Of a DNA stretch of 64,000 nucleotides, positions 37,217 to 46,412 are shown piece by piece. The stretch is from Leptolyngbya sp. SIOISBB (GTDB lineage: Bacteria > Cyanobacteriota > Cyanobacteriia > Phormidesmidales > Phormidesmidaceae). The position numbers were made by a program, and so were the translations under genes. The stretch is from the NCBI GenBank assembly GCA_010671905.1, contig JAAHII010000001.1:1-64000 (forward strand), written 5' to 3'. The notes below the pieces were generated by a model. The model saw only the letters and a program-made list of their open reading frames with translations, was not told where the DNA came from and searched no databases. Every line of letters begins with the position of its first letter. The first letter of the stretch is position 1.

Positions 37217-38910
37217 ACAACCTCCTCTGTCGGCAGGGTTTCTAACAGATTGCTCAAAAACAGAGCCAATTTCTCCATTGGGATAGCGCTACATTGAGTT
37301 TCCCGTTCCCACTCTTCAAAGTGCGCTCGAATCGTGTTTAGCAATTGAGTGAGAATTTCTTCTCCCCAATGTTCTCCCCAATGTGGTTTAGCTGTATCGT
37401 AGACCCAGTTTTCAACCTCTGTTCGCGTCACGTCTGGCAGCTCGTCAAGGATAATACCAACCAATTGGTCAAACTGATCAAAATCGGAGCTTTTTAAGGT
37501 GTTCAACTCTCTCTGAATTTTTTGATTTATAGACTTAAAATTGCGTCGCTTCAACCAACCACTATCTTTCTTAGTTTGATATTTAATAGATAAACAGAAG
37601 ATTATTGTCTGGGACCTATCCAGTTGTGGCCAATTTTGCCAAAAACGCAAATACTCTTCAGCGACGGGACTCCGATATGTTTGCCAATCTTCAGTGTAAA
37701 GTTGTGTATGAATTAATATAGGGCCTGGAATTGCAGCTAGAGCATCATTAATTTCCCTAATGGATGTAGAACTGCGCTGTAGAACCGCTTTAGCTAAATT
37801 GCGAGCAAGACGCTTATGAAGTTCATGGCTGTTAGTGAGTCTTACAGGCCAGGCTAGGTGATACGGGGTGATAGTTGCCTGCTGTCCACCCATTGAGAAC
37901 CATTTAGGAAGACGCACTTTCTTTAAGCATTCAAGGAACATCTCGTGGCTTTGAGTCTCTTCTCCATGCACAATACATACCAGCGGTTTTGGAGTATTGA
38001 GATGTTTAAGTTTTTCTACCACTTCTGCTAAAACGTCACATTGTTCTCCTCGGTCAGCAAGATAGGGCAGCAACGGAGAAAAAGGACGTTCCTCCCCTCT
38101 GGTCGCTGATTTAATCTGGCTACTTTTTGGCGATATTCCAGTAGCTATAGCTTGTTTTTTTGGAATAGCGGTTAATGGCTTAGGATAGTGAACTAGGGCG
38201 ATCGCTCCCCCCATGCCGGCATGAATAACCTCCTGCCCACTCGTCTTCAGTTCCCGCTCCACAAAGCCGAACAGGTCATTACTCGTGATCGTTTCCTGCG
38301 CCGCATTTTCGACAGACAAACCTTTCAAGAGCGCAGCGGTGAAAATGCCATGCTCTTTGCCTTCCCGCGCCCGTTCAAAGTCGCGACAGGCGGCAATCAG
38401 ACAAGAATTCTGTTTATGACTGAGGATCGTCTGCGTAGGCTGCAACAGGCTTCGTTGTTCTTCCAGTAAAGAACCGGCATAACAGCAATCCATCATTACT
38501 ACCAGGCTGCTCAGCTCCGCTTGGCTCATCAGCTTATTGAGAGAATCAAAGGGAATCGCGTTCTGACCTTCCTTAGTGGCATTAGAAGTCGCCAGATAGC
38601 CTTCCTGGTCCCCAGTCAGCACATCTGAAACGCGAAAACCATGTCCGGCGAAGTAGATAACAGCCTCTTGATGCTTTGCTCGTTCGCCAAAAAAGGACTT
38701 AAGCTCTGCCCCCAGTTCCTTTTGACTAAGGGATTTATCGGGAGCGATCGCCCATTGATTTTCACTCACTAGCTTTCTCGGCAATCGCGTCACTCGATAC
38801 TGATGCTGCTCAAGCAGTTGAGCAATCCCCTCAGCATCTTTCGCCGCACTTTTTAAGTTGCTGAAATGGTCGTATTGATCGAGACCGATCACGAGTGCGT
38901 ACTTCGCCAT
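37213..38910 (-). CDS. Caspase-like protease fused to a STAND-like C-terminal region
   Basis: Residues 1-240 form a caspase (peptidase C14) domain: ALVIGLDQYDHFSNLKSAAKDA, FAGHG with catalytic His90, and MMDCCYAGS with the nucleophile expected at Cys143. After a linker, residues about 285-565 form an alpha/beta region (PLVCIVHGEETQSHEMFLECL, IPGPILIHTQLY, IIFCLSI) resembling the inactive STAND-like domains described in NTP-dependent conflict systems. No P-loop is seen. It would cleave proteins once switched on, as an abortive-infection or cell-death effector. It lies 32 bases after the Trypco1-like gene and overlaps the MoxR start by four bases. Confidence 0.85.
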   Translation of the reverse strand: MAKYALVIGLDQYDHFSNLKSAAKDAEGIAQLLEQHQYRVTRLPRKLVSENQWAIAPDKSLSQKELGAELKSFFGERAKHQEAVIYFAGHGFRVSDVLTGDQEGYLATSNATKEGQNAIPFDSLNKLMSQAELSSLVVMMDCCYAGSLLEEQRSLLQPTQTILSHKQNSCLIAACRDFERAREGKEHGIFTAALLKGLSVENAAQETITSNDLFGFVERELKTSGQEVIHAGMGGAIALVHYPKPLTAIPKKQAIATGISPKSSQIKSATRGEERPFSPLLPYLADRGEQCDVLAEVVEKLKHLNTPKPLVCIVHGEETQSHEMFLECLKKVRLPKWFSMGGQQATITPYHLAWPVRLTNSHELHKRLARNLAKAVLQRSSTSIREINDALAAIPGPILIHTQLYTEDWQTYRSPVAEEYLRFWQNWPQLDRSQTIIFCLSIKYQTKKDSGWLKRRNFKSINQKIQRELNTLKSSDFDQFDQLVGIILDELPDVTRTEVENWVYDTAKPHWGEHWGEEILTQLLNTIRAHFEEWERETQCSAIPMEKLALFLSNLLETLPTEEVV

Positions 38911-38967
38911 GTTTCTGCTGAGGCAACTGCTACGTAATTACCTCAGTTGATGGTAGCCTCATTCCGC

Positions 38968-39347
38968 TCAGGACGCCGTATCAGCCAGTTCCTCTTTAGA
39001 TTCTGCAGGCTCCGCAGCCGGAAACTTGCATTTAACTTGAATCTTGAATGTGCCTTCAGCCGACCCTTCTGCCAAGACGGGCATTCCCGCTTGCCCGCAA
39101 TCTTCAGGTTGAACTCTAGGTTCATTTCTTCAATCTCGGCCAAACCAAAATTTACAAAGGCACCAATGGCGTACTTGGCATAGCCTCGGATGGTTCTATG
39201 AACCTGCTTCATGTCGATGGTGGGCAAGCTGACATCCCGATACCCCTCATCTTCGTCCGCTTCTACATCGGCCAGCTCCCCCGGCTCAATGTAGAACTCG
39301 TATTCTTCACCGGCATCCTTAACCACAAACTTTTGAATATCCGTCAT
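38968..39347 (-). CDS. Trypco1-like (CU044_2847 type) protein, frameshifted
   Basis: The first gene of the operon. Codons from 39347 read KFVVKDAGEEYEFYIEPGEL, then HRTIRGYAKYAIGAFVNFGL and AEIEEMNLEFNLKIAG, the pattern of the small Trypsin-co-occurring domain 1. This domain is associated with protease-based conflict systems. After about residue 86 the given frame turns into unlikely Arg/Ser-rich sequence ending at 38943. One base inserted near 39090 restores GMPVLAEGSAEGTFKIQVKC and a natural end at 38968. I report that corrected end. The gene is either recently broken or misread by one G/C base. Confidence 0.65.
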
Positions 39348-39417
39348 GGGGCATCCTGGCGATTGTTTCGTCCGATTATCCCAGACTACTTACTCGTTCG
39401 CTCTGTGTCAGGGGATA

Positions 39418-39717
39418 CTACGCTCTCGGCACATACTTGACCAGAGCTTTCATCACTTCACCGGGTCGTGTCTGTAACGGATTTGCCTCGCTGGGAGCCG
39501 GTAGAAAGTCAGTCCACTCAAAGACTTCAGCGAAGCGGTGACGGTGCAAGCTGTGAACGATCGCGTTGACGGCTTCTCTAGAACCGATTACCAGCAACTT
39601 GACGGGTTCGCGATCGGGCTTGGGGTAGGTGTGGAGCTTGAGGGAGAGCTCGATACCCACGGTTTCAGAAGATTGAGCAGCAGTGGAGAGAAAAGCTTGA
39701 GTTTGCATGGTGAACAC
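39418..39717 (-). CDS. Small unknown protein divergent from XRE repressor
   Basis: The 99-residue protein contains one compact alpha/beta domain (REPVKLLVIGSREAVNAIVH, LHRHRFAEVFEWTDFLPAPS, then PGEVMKALVKYV). It is read toward the caspase operon, 70 bases ahead of the Trypco1-like gene, and could be its first gene. No membrane segment or catalytic motif is visible. I do not recognise a named family. Divergence from an HTH gene around an operator-like site suggests a shared regulatory circuit. Confidence 0.6.
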   Translation of the reverse strand: MFTMQTQAFLSTAAQSSETVGIELSLKLHTYPKPDREPVKLLVIGSREAVNAIVHSLHRHRFAEVFEWTDFLPAPSEANPLQTRPGEVMKALVKYVPRA

Positions 39718-39753
39718 TCACAGGCGTCGTCGAATTTGATGACAGTCATCATT

Positions 39754-39787
39754 GTCAACAGAATCGATGACGTCAACAGAATTGTTG
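39754..39787. promoter_or_regulatory. Operator-like repeats between divergent genes
   Basis: GTCAACAGAAT occurs twice (39754-39764 and 39772-39782, 18 bp apart). The second copy forms the inverted repeat CAACA-GAAT-TGTTG at 39774-39787. The site sits 35 bases before the XRE gene start and 37 bases before the divergent gene, well placed for repression of both. Confidence 0.55.
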
Positions 39788-39822
39788 TTTACGTGAACAA
39801 ATCCCTCTGACACCATGAGGGC

Positions 39823-40059
39823 ATGGGAAAAGCGAGAAAAGTGCTCAGGCAGGTGCTTGACGAGTATGAAGTGAGCCAATACAGCCTTGCGGCGGCTCTC
39901 AATATCGAGCGCAATAGTGTTTACCGATGGGTGAATGAGAAGAGTGACCCATCCGGGGAAACAATTTTAGATCTTGTGAGAGCATTAAAGACGCTTCAGC
40001 CTGAAGCGGCAAAAGCTTTTGTAGATAGGTACTTAGGCGAGGAAATATCTGATTTGTGA
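39823..40059 (+). CDS. XRE-family helix-turn-helix regulator
   Basis: The 78-residue protein is one HTH domain: KVLRQVLDEYEVSQYSLAAA, LNIERNSVYRWVNEKSDPSG and TILDLVRALKTLQPEAAKAF. The recognition helix is RNSVYRWVNE. It has the size of single-domain repressors and antitoxin-like regulators. It is divergent from the small gene at 39418-39717, with operator-like repeats in the 105-base gap. It probably represses itself and the conflict operon, holding the caspase system at low level until needed. That last step is inference. Confidence 0.85.
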   Translation: MGKARKVLRQVLDEYEVSQYSLAAALNIERNSVYRWVNEKSDPSGETILDLVRALKTLQPEAAKAFVDRYLGEEISDL

Positions 40060-40159
40060 GCTGTCTCTGGAAGATTTCGGATCTACAAAAATAGAAAGCG
40101 ATCGCATTGCAAAGTGCGATCTCTCCTCAAATTTGTTTGGTTTCAAGTCAAGGCCGGAA

Positions 40160-40504
40160 TTATTTTTCGCGCTGCTCCATTATCCAGCGTGTTTCTCCAA
40201 TTCCTTCCTTGATCATTGCTTCGAGTTCTGAAGCAACGGGATCCGAAGGAGGTAAATGCCGCCAAGCAACTTGGCAATCAATTCTTACCTTCTTGTCCTC
40301 AGAAGTTACAGTTAATTCAGCAAGATAGCGCCCTTTAGTTCCATCTGGATTACGCTCAAATATTTTCCAGTCACCATGTGGAGATTTGCTACTGTTCCGA
40401 TAAAATACTGGATAAAAACGTCTACTCTTTTCAAGTCGATGAGCGATGACTGCAATGCAATAACGTTTTCGGCAAAAGAGATCCATGTCATTAAAAGCAG
40501 CCAT
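40160..40504 (-). CDS. Small unknown protein
   Basis: The 114-residue product has no signal peptide or membrane segment. A mixed beta pattern (RFYPVFYRNSSKSPHGDWKI, RYLAELTVTSEDKKVRIDCQ) and a helical end (SELEAMIKEGIGETRWIMEQ) suggest a folded domain. It lies between the XRE gene and the truncated HNH gene, 37 bases after the latter on the same strand. It could be a former partner of that nuclease. No family was recognised. Confidence 0.5.
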   Translation of the reverse strand: MAAFNDMDLFCRKRYCIAVIAHRLEKSRRFYPVFYRNSSKSPHGDWKIFERNPDGTKGRYLAELTVTSEDKKVRIDCQVAWRHLPPSDPVASELEAMIKEGIGETRWIMEQREK

Positions 40505-40541
40505 AACCTTCCTCTAAATCTAGTTGATGCCAGGAAAACAA

Positions 40542-40961
40542 TTACGCGATTCTCCACTTCTTTCGATGCCACTCTAAGCTGTCGATGCTGGGCATAAATT
40601 TCTGATCCTTTGGCAGTCTAATCTTTTCTCCCCCAAATGCCTTTATTTCTCGGCTCTGTACTGCTGGATCTTCTATAAACCGCTCCTCCGGCATCAAAAT
40701 TCGGTAGTCATCATCCACTCCAAACCAAACATGATCAAACGCCCAATGATGGTTTTTGCAGAGTGCCAACCCATTCACTAAGCGGTCATCTCTAAATTCA
40801 GAAAAAGGCTTGATGTGCCCTCCATCCACAATGTCTTGCCCATCGGCGCTGATAATCCTCAAGCCACAAAACGCACACCGTTGGTTATAGAGCGACACCA
40901 CAGCCTTACGAAAGTCTCCATTCCTGACAAGGGTTGAAGTGGTGCCAGCTCTGAGAATAAC
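40542..40961 (-). pseudogene. HNH endonuclease, N-terminal part missing
   Basis: The C-terminal 120 residues of an HNH nuclease are intact: zinc-type CAFCGLRI, DGGHIKPFSEFRDDR and NGLALCKNHHWAFD, the classic H-N-H triad with a CxxC. Upstream codons continue in frame to 40961 (TSTLVRNGDFRKAVVSLYNQ), then meet a stop. The 150-200 residues that usually precede this domain in HNH restriction-type proteins are gone. The CHAT gene stop lies just beyond at 40970. A GTG at 40901 could still start a short active nuclease domain, but truncation by rearrangement is more likely. Confidence 0.65.
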
Positions 40962-40969
40962 CTAAGCTA

Positions 40970-43634
40970 TCAAAGCCAGTTGCCAATGAGCGTATAGGGA
41001 GCCCAGAAAAAGGGATGAGAATACTCATTCGACTGGCGCAGAAATTCCTGCGCACGCCGAAGAGCCTCACCTTTTGTGACGTTTACATCATTTAATTGCT
41101 GGTAGAACTGTTCCATAAAAGCAGCTGTGGCTTCGTCACTCACAGGCCATAACGTGGCGATCGTACTGCGCGCGCCAGCACGGAACGCAACGCCAGCTAA
41201 TCCTAATGCTGCGCGATCGTCTCCATCCGCAGTCTGACAAGCACTTAGGACTAGTAGCTCGATTGCTTCTTGTCCTGTCAGATCTCGACCTTGCAGTAGA
41301 TCTTGCAATTCATTGACGTTGATTCGATAATCGTTTGCCCCCTCAGAAGGCCAAGTCAAGATGAATGTTTCTTCTGCTCTAGAACTAAATTGTCCATGGG
41401 TGGCTAGGTGGACGATTGGATAATAGCTTTGCTCAAGTGCTGATCGAATATTCGTTCTAGTAAAATCCTGATCTAACAAAATGTTTTGTGTCTGGAATCT
41501 GACTATGTACAGCCTCAAGTTCGTCAGCAACTTTTGGTAGTTCAGAAAAGTTGCTAGAGACTCTCTGTGAAAGTCCTGCCGCGAGTGCCCGTAGTTCACT
41601 CCGTGGTAAAGGCTGGGGGTTTATCAGCTGTAGACCTGGGCTCAGCGCAACGCTGTATTCTTCAATCAAGTAATGATTTCCGTCATGCAGCAGTGCCATC
41701 GGAATATTGCGCAAAGGACCATCTAGAACAAACGCAATTGTTTCAATACCACTACTTTCAGATAGATATGATTCAGCTGGTCGCAGCAGCCAATCATACA
41801 GTTTTTGCGAAAGTGGTAAAAGAACGTCAGTCCTAAATCGCCCTCGCTTAACAGGGTCTTCTACCAAGACCTTCTTCAATTGGTCTAAAGTTCTATCTAG
41901 TTCACCCTTTTCAAGGGTAGTAGTGTGGTGATACAGGCCCTGATTGGGTAGTCTGACGACGACTTCAATCTCATTTTCCAAAAGAATGGCATAGATCAGA
42001 GCAGTTTTAGGGTCAACTTCATCCGCTACAACAGTTGCTACTTCCACACATGCCTGCTTAAAAAAATCATCAAGCTCAGCGATTTGTAGAGATTCAATGA
42101 CTTCTCGGGCCTTCTCCAAAGTTCCTGCTGGGTCGGCTACAGCTTCGGCATCTTGCAGCAACAGTGCGACCAACTCACGATAAACCGGTTCTACACCTTC
42201 CTTAAAGGAGAATTGTATATCGGTATCAACAACAGCTAAATCCTGTCGAATTGTTTGAAGAGAACTGATGGCTTCCGTGTAGGCTGCGATCGCACTTTGT
42301 CGCTCTCCTTTGGCTTTGAAGATACGTCCCAATTGCCAGTGCCAGCGATAGGCAATGTCTGCAGAGGACGGTAGCTGCAAAGCCAAGGCTAAAGCCTGGT
42401 TGGTGGCTTTTTGGGCTTCTTCCGGCTGCTGTGTAAACTCGTATAAGTTGCCTAAGTAGCCCAGTGCATAAGATTTTGCCCGTAGATCGCTCAGGATTTC
42501 TGCCCGTTGCGCTACATCGGCTAAGAGTTGTGCGATAGTCGCGAGATCTGCAAATCCTTCGTCTGTTGAATCGACAGGTTTTAACTCTCTAAGCTTCATC
42601 AAGTTCTGAGCAAAACTGATTTGAGCGTACAAACTGGCTCGATTGAGGGGCAATTGCTCAACCTGTTCGTACATTTGTGGCCATAAAGCTCTAGAGTTAT
42701 TCACTTCTTGCAGTGCTATGGACATCGCTAACTGATTGTCTAAAGCCTGAAAATATTGAGTACTATCAGTCGCGTTATCCGCAGTCTGCTGATAAAACGC
42801 TCGAGCTTCAGCTCGCTGATCACTAACTCGAGCTGTGTTTCCCAGACTCATGAGAGCCGCGCTAATGTCTGGTTGAGAATTCAGGGTTCTAGCGATCGCC
42901 AAACTCTTTTCTAAAGCAGTTCGAGATGCCTCTAACTGGCCATTCAATCGCAGCATATTTCCTAAGCTGTATAAGCCTGCAGCTTTTGTCAGAGAGTCGG
43001 GCTGCTCTGCTAGTTGCTCCGTGACCTGTTCTAGAAGACTCTGCGCACGGCGGTAAAATCCTAATTTACGAAGTGCCTGGGCTTGATTGACCAGACATTG
43101 AACAACGCCAGCATCTTCTCCTAATTGTCTATAGAGATCTGTGGCGCGCTCCCATGTCATCAAGGCTTGTTGAGCCTGGCCCGTTGCGAGCTGCAAACCG
43201 GCTTCAGTGTTTAGGGCCTGAGCCAAAATACGCGATCGCTCTCCAGTTGGCGCTGCAGATTGAAGCAGATCTAAACTAGCGGTGATAGCTTGTTGGGCCT
43301 CTGATATCTGATCTAGCGATTGATAGGCTAGCGCAACGTTACTCAGAACCATTGCCTGGTTTAGGCTGTCACGTTGATCTTGATAAATATCTTCTGCTTG
43401 CTGCCAGACCTCTAAAGCCTCTTGCCAGTAACCGTCTCGATAATGTTGGCGACCTTGCTGTACAAGTTCTAGCGGATTGTTAACGTGAGCTGTGATGGAG
43501 AGCGGTTCAGAAGCCTGCACGCTGCCACTAAGAGGAGTCGTCGGAGAACCTAGCGCAACGATTACTGTTAAAGCAATTGCCCAAACCCCAAACAGCTTTA
43601 AGGACTTTTGTAGAAATTTTGAGTGCTTATTCAT
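40970..43634 (-). CDS. Secreted TPR-CHAT protease-like protein, frameshifted
   Basis: The N-terminus is a signal peptide (KLFGVWAIALTVIVALGSPT, cleavage near VQA-S). Next come about ten TPR units (NPLELVQQGRQHYRDGYWQE; AEARAFYQQTADNATDSTQY) to residue about 480, then a CHAT domain, a caspase-related cysteine protease fold. The catalytic His (IVHLATHGQFS) and Cys (LVLSACQTADGD) are both present. The frame breaks near 41480, where one T is missing from a T4 run. Up to there the protein reads ELEAVHSQIPDTKHF, and after it LLDQDFTRTNIRSALEQ. The break may be sequence error. CHAT proteins commonly accompany two-partner secretion genes in cyanobacteria. It lies 80 bases after the TpsB gene. Confidence 0.75.
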
Positions 43635-43714
43635 AGGAGCTTGTTATGAGAAAATCATCAGATTTATTAGTCAAGAAAGATAGGGATCCAGCCGTAATTA
43701 AAAGACACCTGTTT

Positions 43715-46171
43715 TTAGAACAATGAAACTCCTAACGTAAAGTAGAAGCCATTTTCTTGAAGAGAGTTTCGATCTGCATCAACAGCCGTTAGCGGTATTC
43801 CATAATCGAGCCGGGCCGTTAGCCGATCTTCGTAATTCAGCAAAAGACCGGCTCCGATTCCTACTAAGGTATTCGGATCTGGATCTTCTCCACCGTTATT
43901 CCAACCGTGACCAATATCGAAGAAGGGGGCAACTTGCAATAGCGGCCGGTTACTGCCGTCGCGCAGTACTGGAAGGCGAGCTTCCACAGAAGCTAAAACG
44001 CCATTGTCGGTCAGTAATTGATCCTGTCGGTAGCCTCGAACCGTCGACTGGCCTCCTAAACCAAATTGCTCTAGGGAAAGTAGAGAATCCGTTGCCAGCT
44101 GCACTGCGCCATTCACCACCAATAGCCTGTCAGACCCTAGCGATCGCACCCACTGCCCCTGACCTTGCCATGAGAAAAAACGACTGTCGGGTCCTGACTC
44201 ATTGATGGTGGCTCCCAGTGCATTTACGCCCAAGCTGAATTGCGATCGCAAGGCAATCACCTGCTCACTGCTTCGTTGAGTCCAGTCTTGGAAGAAACGC
44301 ACTGCTGAGACTCGGGTGCGCCCTTCATCGTCAGCACCAACGGAAAGCGGAAATGGACCGATGTCGTCGATCCCTAGAAACGTTTGGCTCCTTTGATGAG
44401 AAGCGGTCAAACCCAGTGCAAACTCTTGGGCAGGAGTTTGGATCAGAGGATGGCGTAGCGTGAGATCGTAAGCGTCAGACTCTGACGCAATCTCCAATAC
44501 GTTAAAGGGTTCTTCGATGACTTCATTACTATTCAGACTGGCAGAAAATCTGAGGGTCGTCCCATAGGGGCTAAGCGGTATGGTGTAGTCAGTGTCAAAG
44601 CTGTCGCTACCCGAAGTGAAGTTGTAACCTAGGCTAATGCGATCGCCCAAGCCCAGTAGATTTGCTTCAGTCAAACGAACTTGGTTACGAACAGTGCCAA
44701 CGCTGGGAGAGCGGTTGTTATCTAGGGCGTAACCGAGATCAAAGCTATTCGCCTCAGTCACATCGACGACGAGTAAGTTAGTGCCTGAATCAATTCCAGC
44801 CTGTAAGTCAGCAGAGATATTTTCAATGAGTGGATCAATCTGCAACAGCTGTAATCGCGCTAGAAGCTTGTCAATATTTAGCGGCGTAGACGTCCCTAAC
44901 CCAATGCGGCTGCCGACGTAGCCAGGATGTAACCGTCGAGTACCGGTTATCTCAATGTCCGCAACGCTCCCCTCAATGACCTCGATTTCTGCTACGCCAC
45001 CCTCTTCAAAACTTTGGGGCGGAACAAATGCCCCTGAGGTAACGTACCCCTCATCAATATAAAGTTGAGTGATCGCTGAGCGTACTTCTAAAACCTCAGC
45101 AAATGTGATGGGGCGGTTGATGAAGTCTGCGGTTATGCGGGCAAATTCTGCTTCCGAAAAAACAGTGCTGCCCGTTACGTCAAAGCGGCTAACGATAATA
45201 GTCTCTCCGTCAGGCACGGCGTCCGGTTCGACCGCAGGCGGTACAGACTCTGGGCCTAATAAGTCTTCTAGGGAAGGCAGATTTTCGGGCAGGGGAGCCG
45301 GTTCTGGTATGGGTTCTGGTGGAGTCCGCTGAATATCTCGAGGCGGAACTGTTTGTGCCAGACGAATATTGCAGTTATCTGAATCGGCAGGATTTAGCTC
45401 AGTAGAGTCTGCTGACAGCGTTTCACCAGTCATATTCGCAGTTGCAGGACAAGTTAATACAGCTGAAGACTGATTCGGAAGCGTTCTTGCTAAAAGCCGA
45501 TTGTGAGTGTCGAATTCCCGTGAATTGTTCGCAGCGGTTACAGGGGACGTTACAGCAGTATTGCGGACTGCAGAAGTGAATGGGGGGAGCGCTGACATCC
45601 CGACTGAGACATTGGCAGCAATAGGAGCCGTTAAGTCCGAGATGTCGGTTTTCGCTGCAGTCTTTTTGGTGGTTTCTTCAGATTTTTCAAATCCTTCTGA
45701 GACTGGCTCATGATTAGAAGTCAACTGAGAAGCTACTGATGGTTCGACTGAGAAGTTGTGGGTCGGTGCGCCTGTTAGGTTATGAGTGTCATTTTCTTTA
45801 GTTGATTCACTGGCAACTGTCCCAAATGCCGTTGCTGCTTCCGAGACTGCTGTGTCGTTGGCAGCAGACTGGTTCACTACTGGTAAATCGGGTGAGTCGT
45901 TTTGAGCCGGAGCGATCAGGTTATGAATATCTGGCTCCTCAGCGAACTCATCGTCAGCTGTTTCAGAGTCTATTGATATGTCAAAGACTGCTTCGTTTTT
46001 GGGCGTAAATTGAAGACCTACCGACGTTTCTACCGATATGTCAGCTAAATTGGGTTCGGGCGGTGGCTCTGAAGGCGTGTTAGGAGTTGCTGCAGAGGCG
46101 AGTCCTGCAAAGCTGGTTGTCAACAACAGCAACTCTACACAAATCCAGTGAGTACGATTTAGAGAGTTCAT
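43715..46171 (-). CDS. TpsB outer-membrane transporter (ShlB/FhaC type)
   Basis: This protein of 818 residues has a signal peptide (LLLTTSFAGLASAATPN) and an unusual 250-residue Asn/Thr/Ser-rich extension with weak repeats (DIHNLIAP, DTHNLTGAP, DISDLTAP). A Pro-rich stretch follows, then POTRA modules (about 310-450; SRFDVTGSTVFSEAEFARIT, VEVIEGSVADIEITGTRRL) and a 16-strand barrel. The barrel has the VRGYRQ signature near residue 705 and the terminal Phe of outer-membrane proteins (LGVSLF). It would export the adjacent TpsA protein. It is the partner gene of 46413-51230, 241 bases upstream on the same strand. Confidence 0.88.
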   Translation of the reverse strand: MNSLNRTHWICVELLLLTTSFAGLASAATPNTPSEPPPEPNLADISVETSVGLQFTPKNEAVFDISIDSETADDEFAEEPDIHNLIAPAQNDSPDLPVVNQSAANDTAVSEAATAFGTVASESTKENDTHNLTGAPTHNFSVEPSVASQLTSNHEPVSEGFEKSEETTKKTAAKTDISDLTAPIAANVSVGMSALPPFTSAVRNTAVTSPVTAANNSREFDTHNRLLARTLPNQSSAVLTCPATANMTGETLSADSTELNPADSDNCNIRLAQTVPPRDIQRTPPEPIPEPAPLPENLPSLEDLLGPESVPPAVEPDAVPDGETIIVSRFDVTGSTVFSEAEFARITADFINRPITFAEVLEVRSAITQLYIDEGYVTSGAFVPPQSFEEGGVAEIEVIEGSVADIEITGTRRLHPGYVGSRIGLGTSTPLNIDKLLARLQLLQIDPLIENISADLQAGIDSGTNLLVVDVTEANSFDLGYALDNNRSPSVGTVRNQVRLTEANLLGLGDRISLGYNFTSGSDSFDTDYTIPLSPYGTTLRFSASLNSNEVIEEPFNVLEIASESDAYDLTLRHPLIQTPAQEFALGLTASHQRSQTFLGIDDIGPFPLSVGADDEGRTRVSAVRFFQDWTQRSSEQVIALRSQFSLGVNALGATINESGPDSRFFSWQGQGQWVRSLGSDRLLVVNGAVQLATDSLLSLEQFGLGGQSTVRGYRQDQLLTDNGVLASVEARLPVLRDGSNRPLLQVAPFFDIGHGWNNGGEDPDPNTLVGIGAGLLLNYEDRLTARLDYGIPLTAVDADRNSLQENGFYFTLGVSLF

Positions 46172-46412
46172 GACGCTAAGCCCACCGAAAATAGAGTGAA
46201 CTCAGCAGGCAGAGCACTTGCCCATGGGGATGGACAGTTCCTGGTATGGTCAGCATTCATGTTTGCAGACTCGCAGATTGAGGTTAGATAGTTGACTGAG
46301 GAGCAATGGTAAGGAAGAAGATTGTTTCCCATTGACTTCTCGCATTTACACCCTGGATCAGAGATGCTTCTTGCTTAACGCTTACGAAGATGACGCCAGA
46401 TATTCAGGAGCG

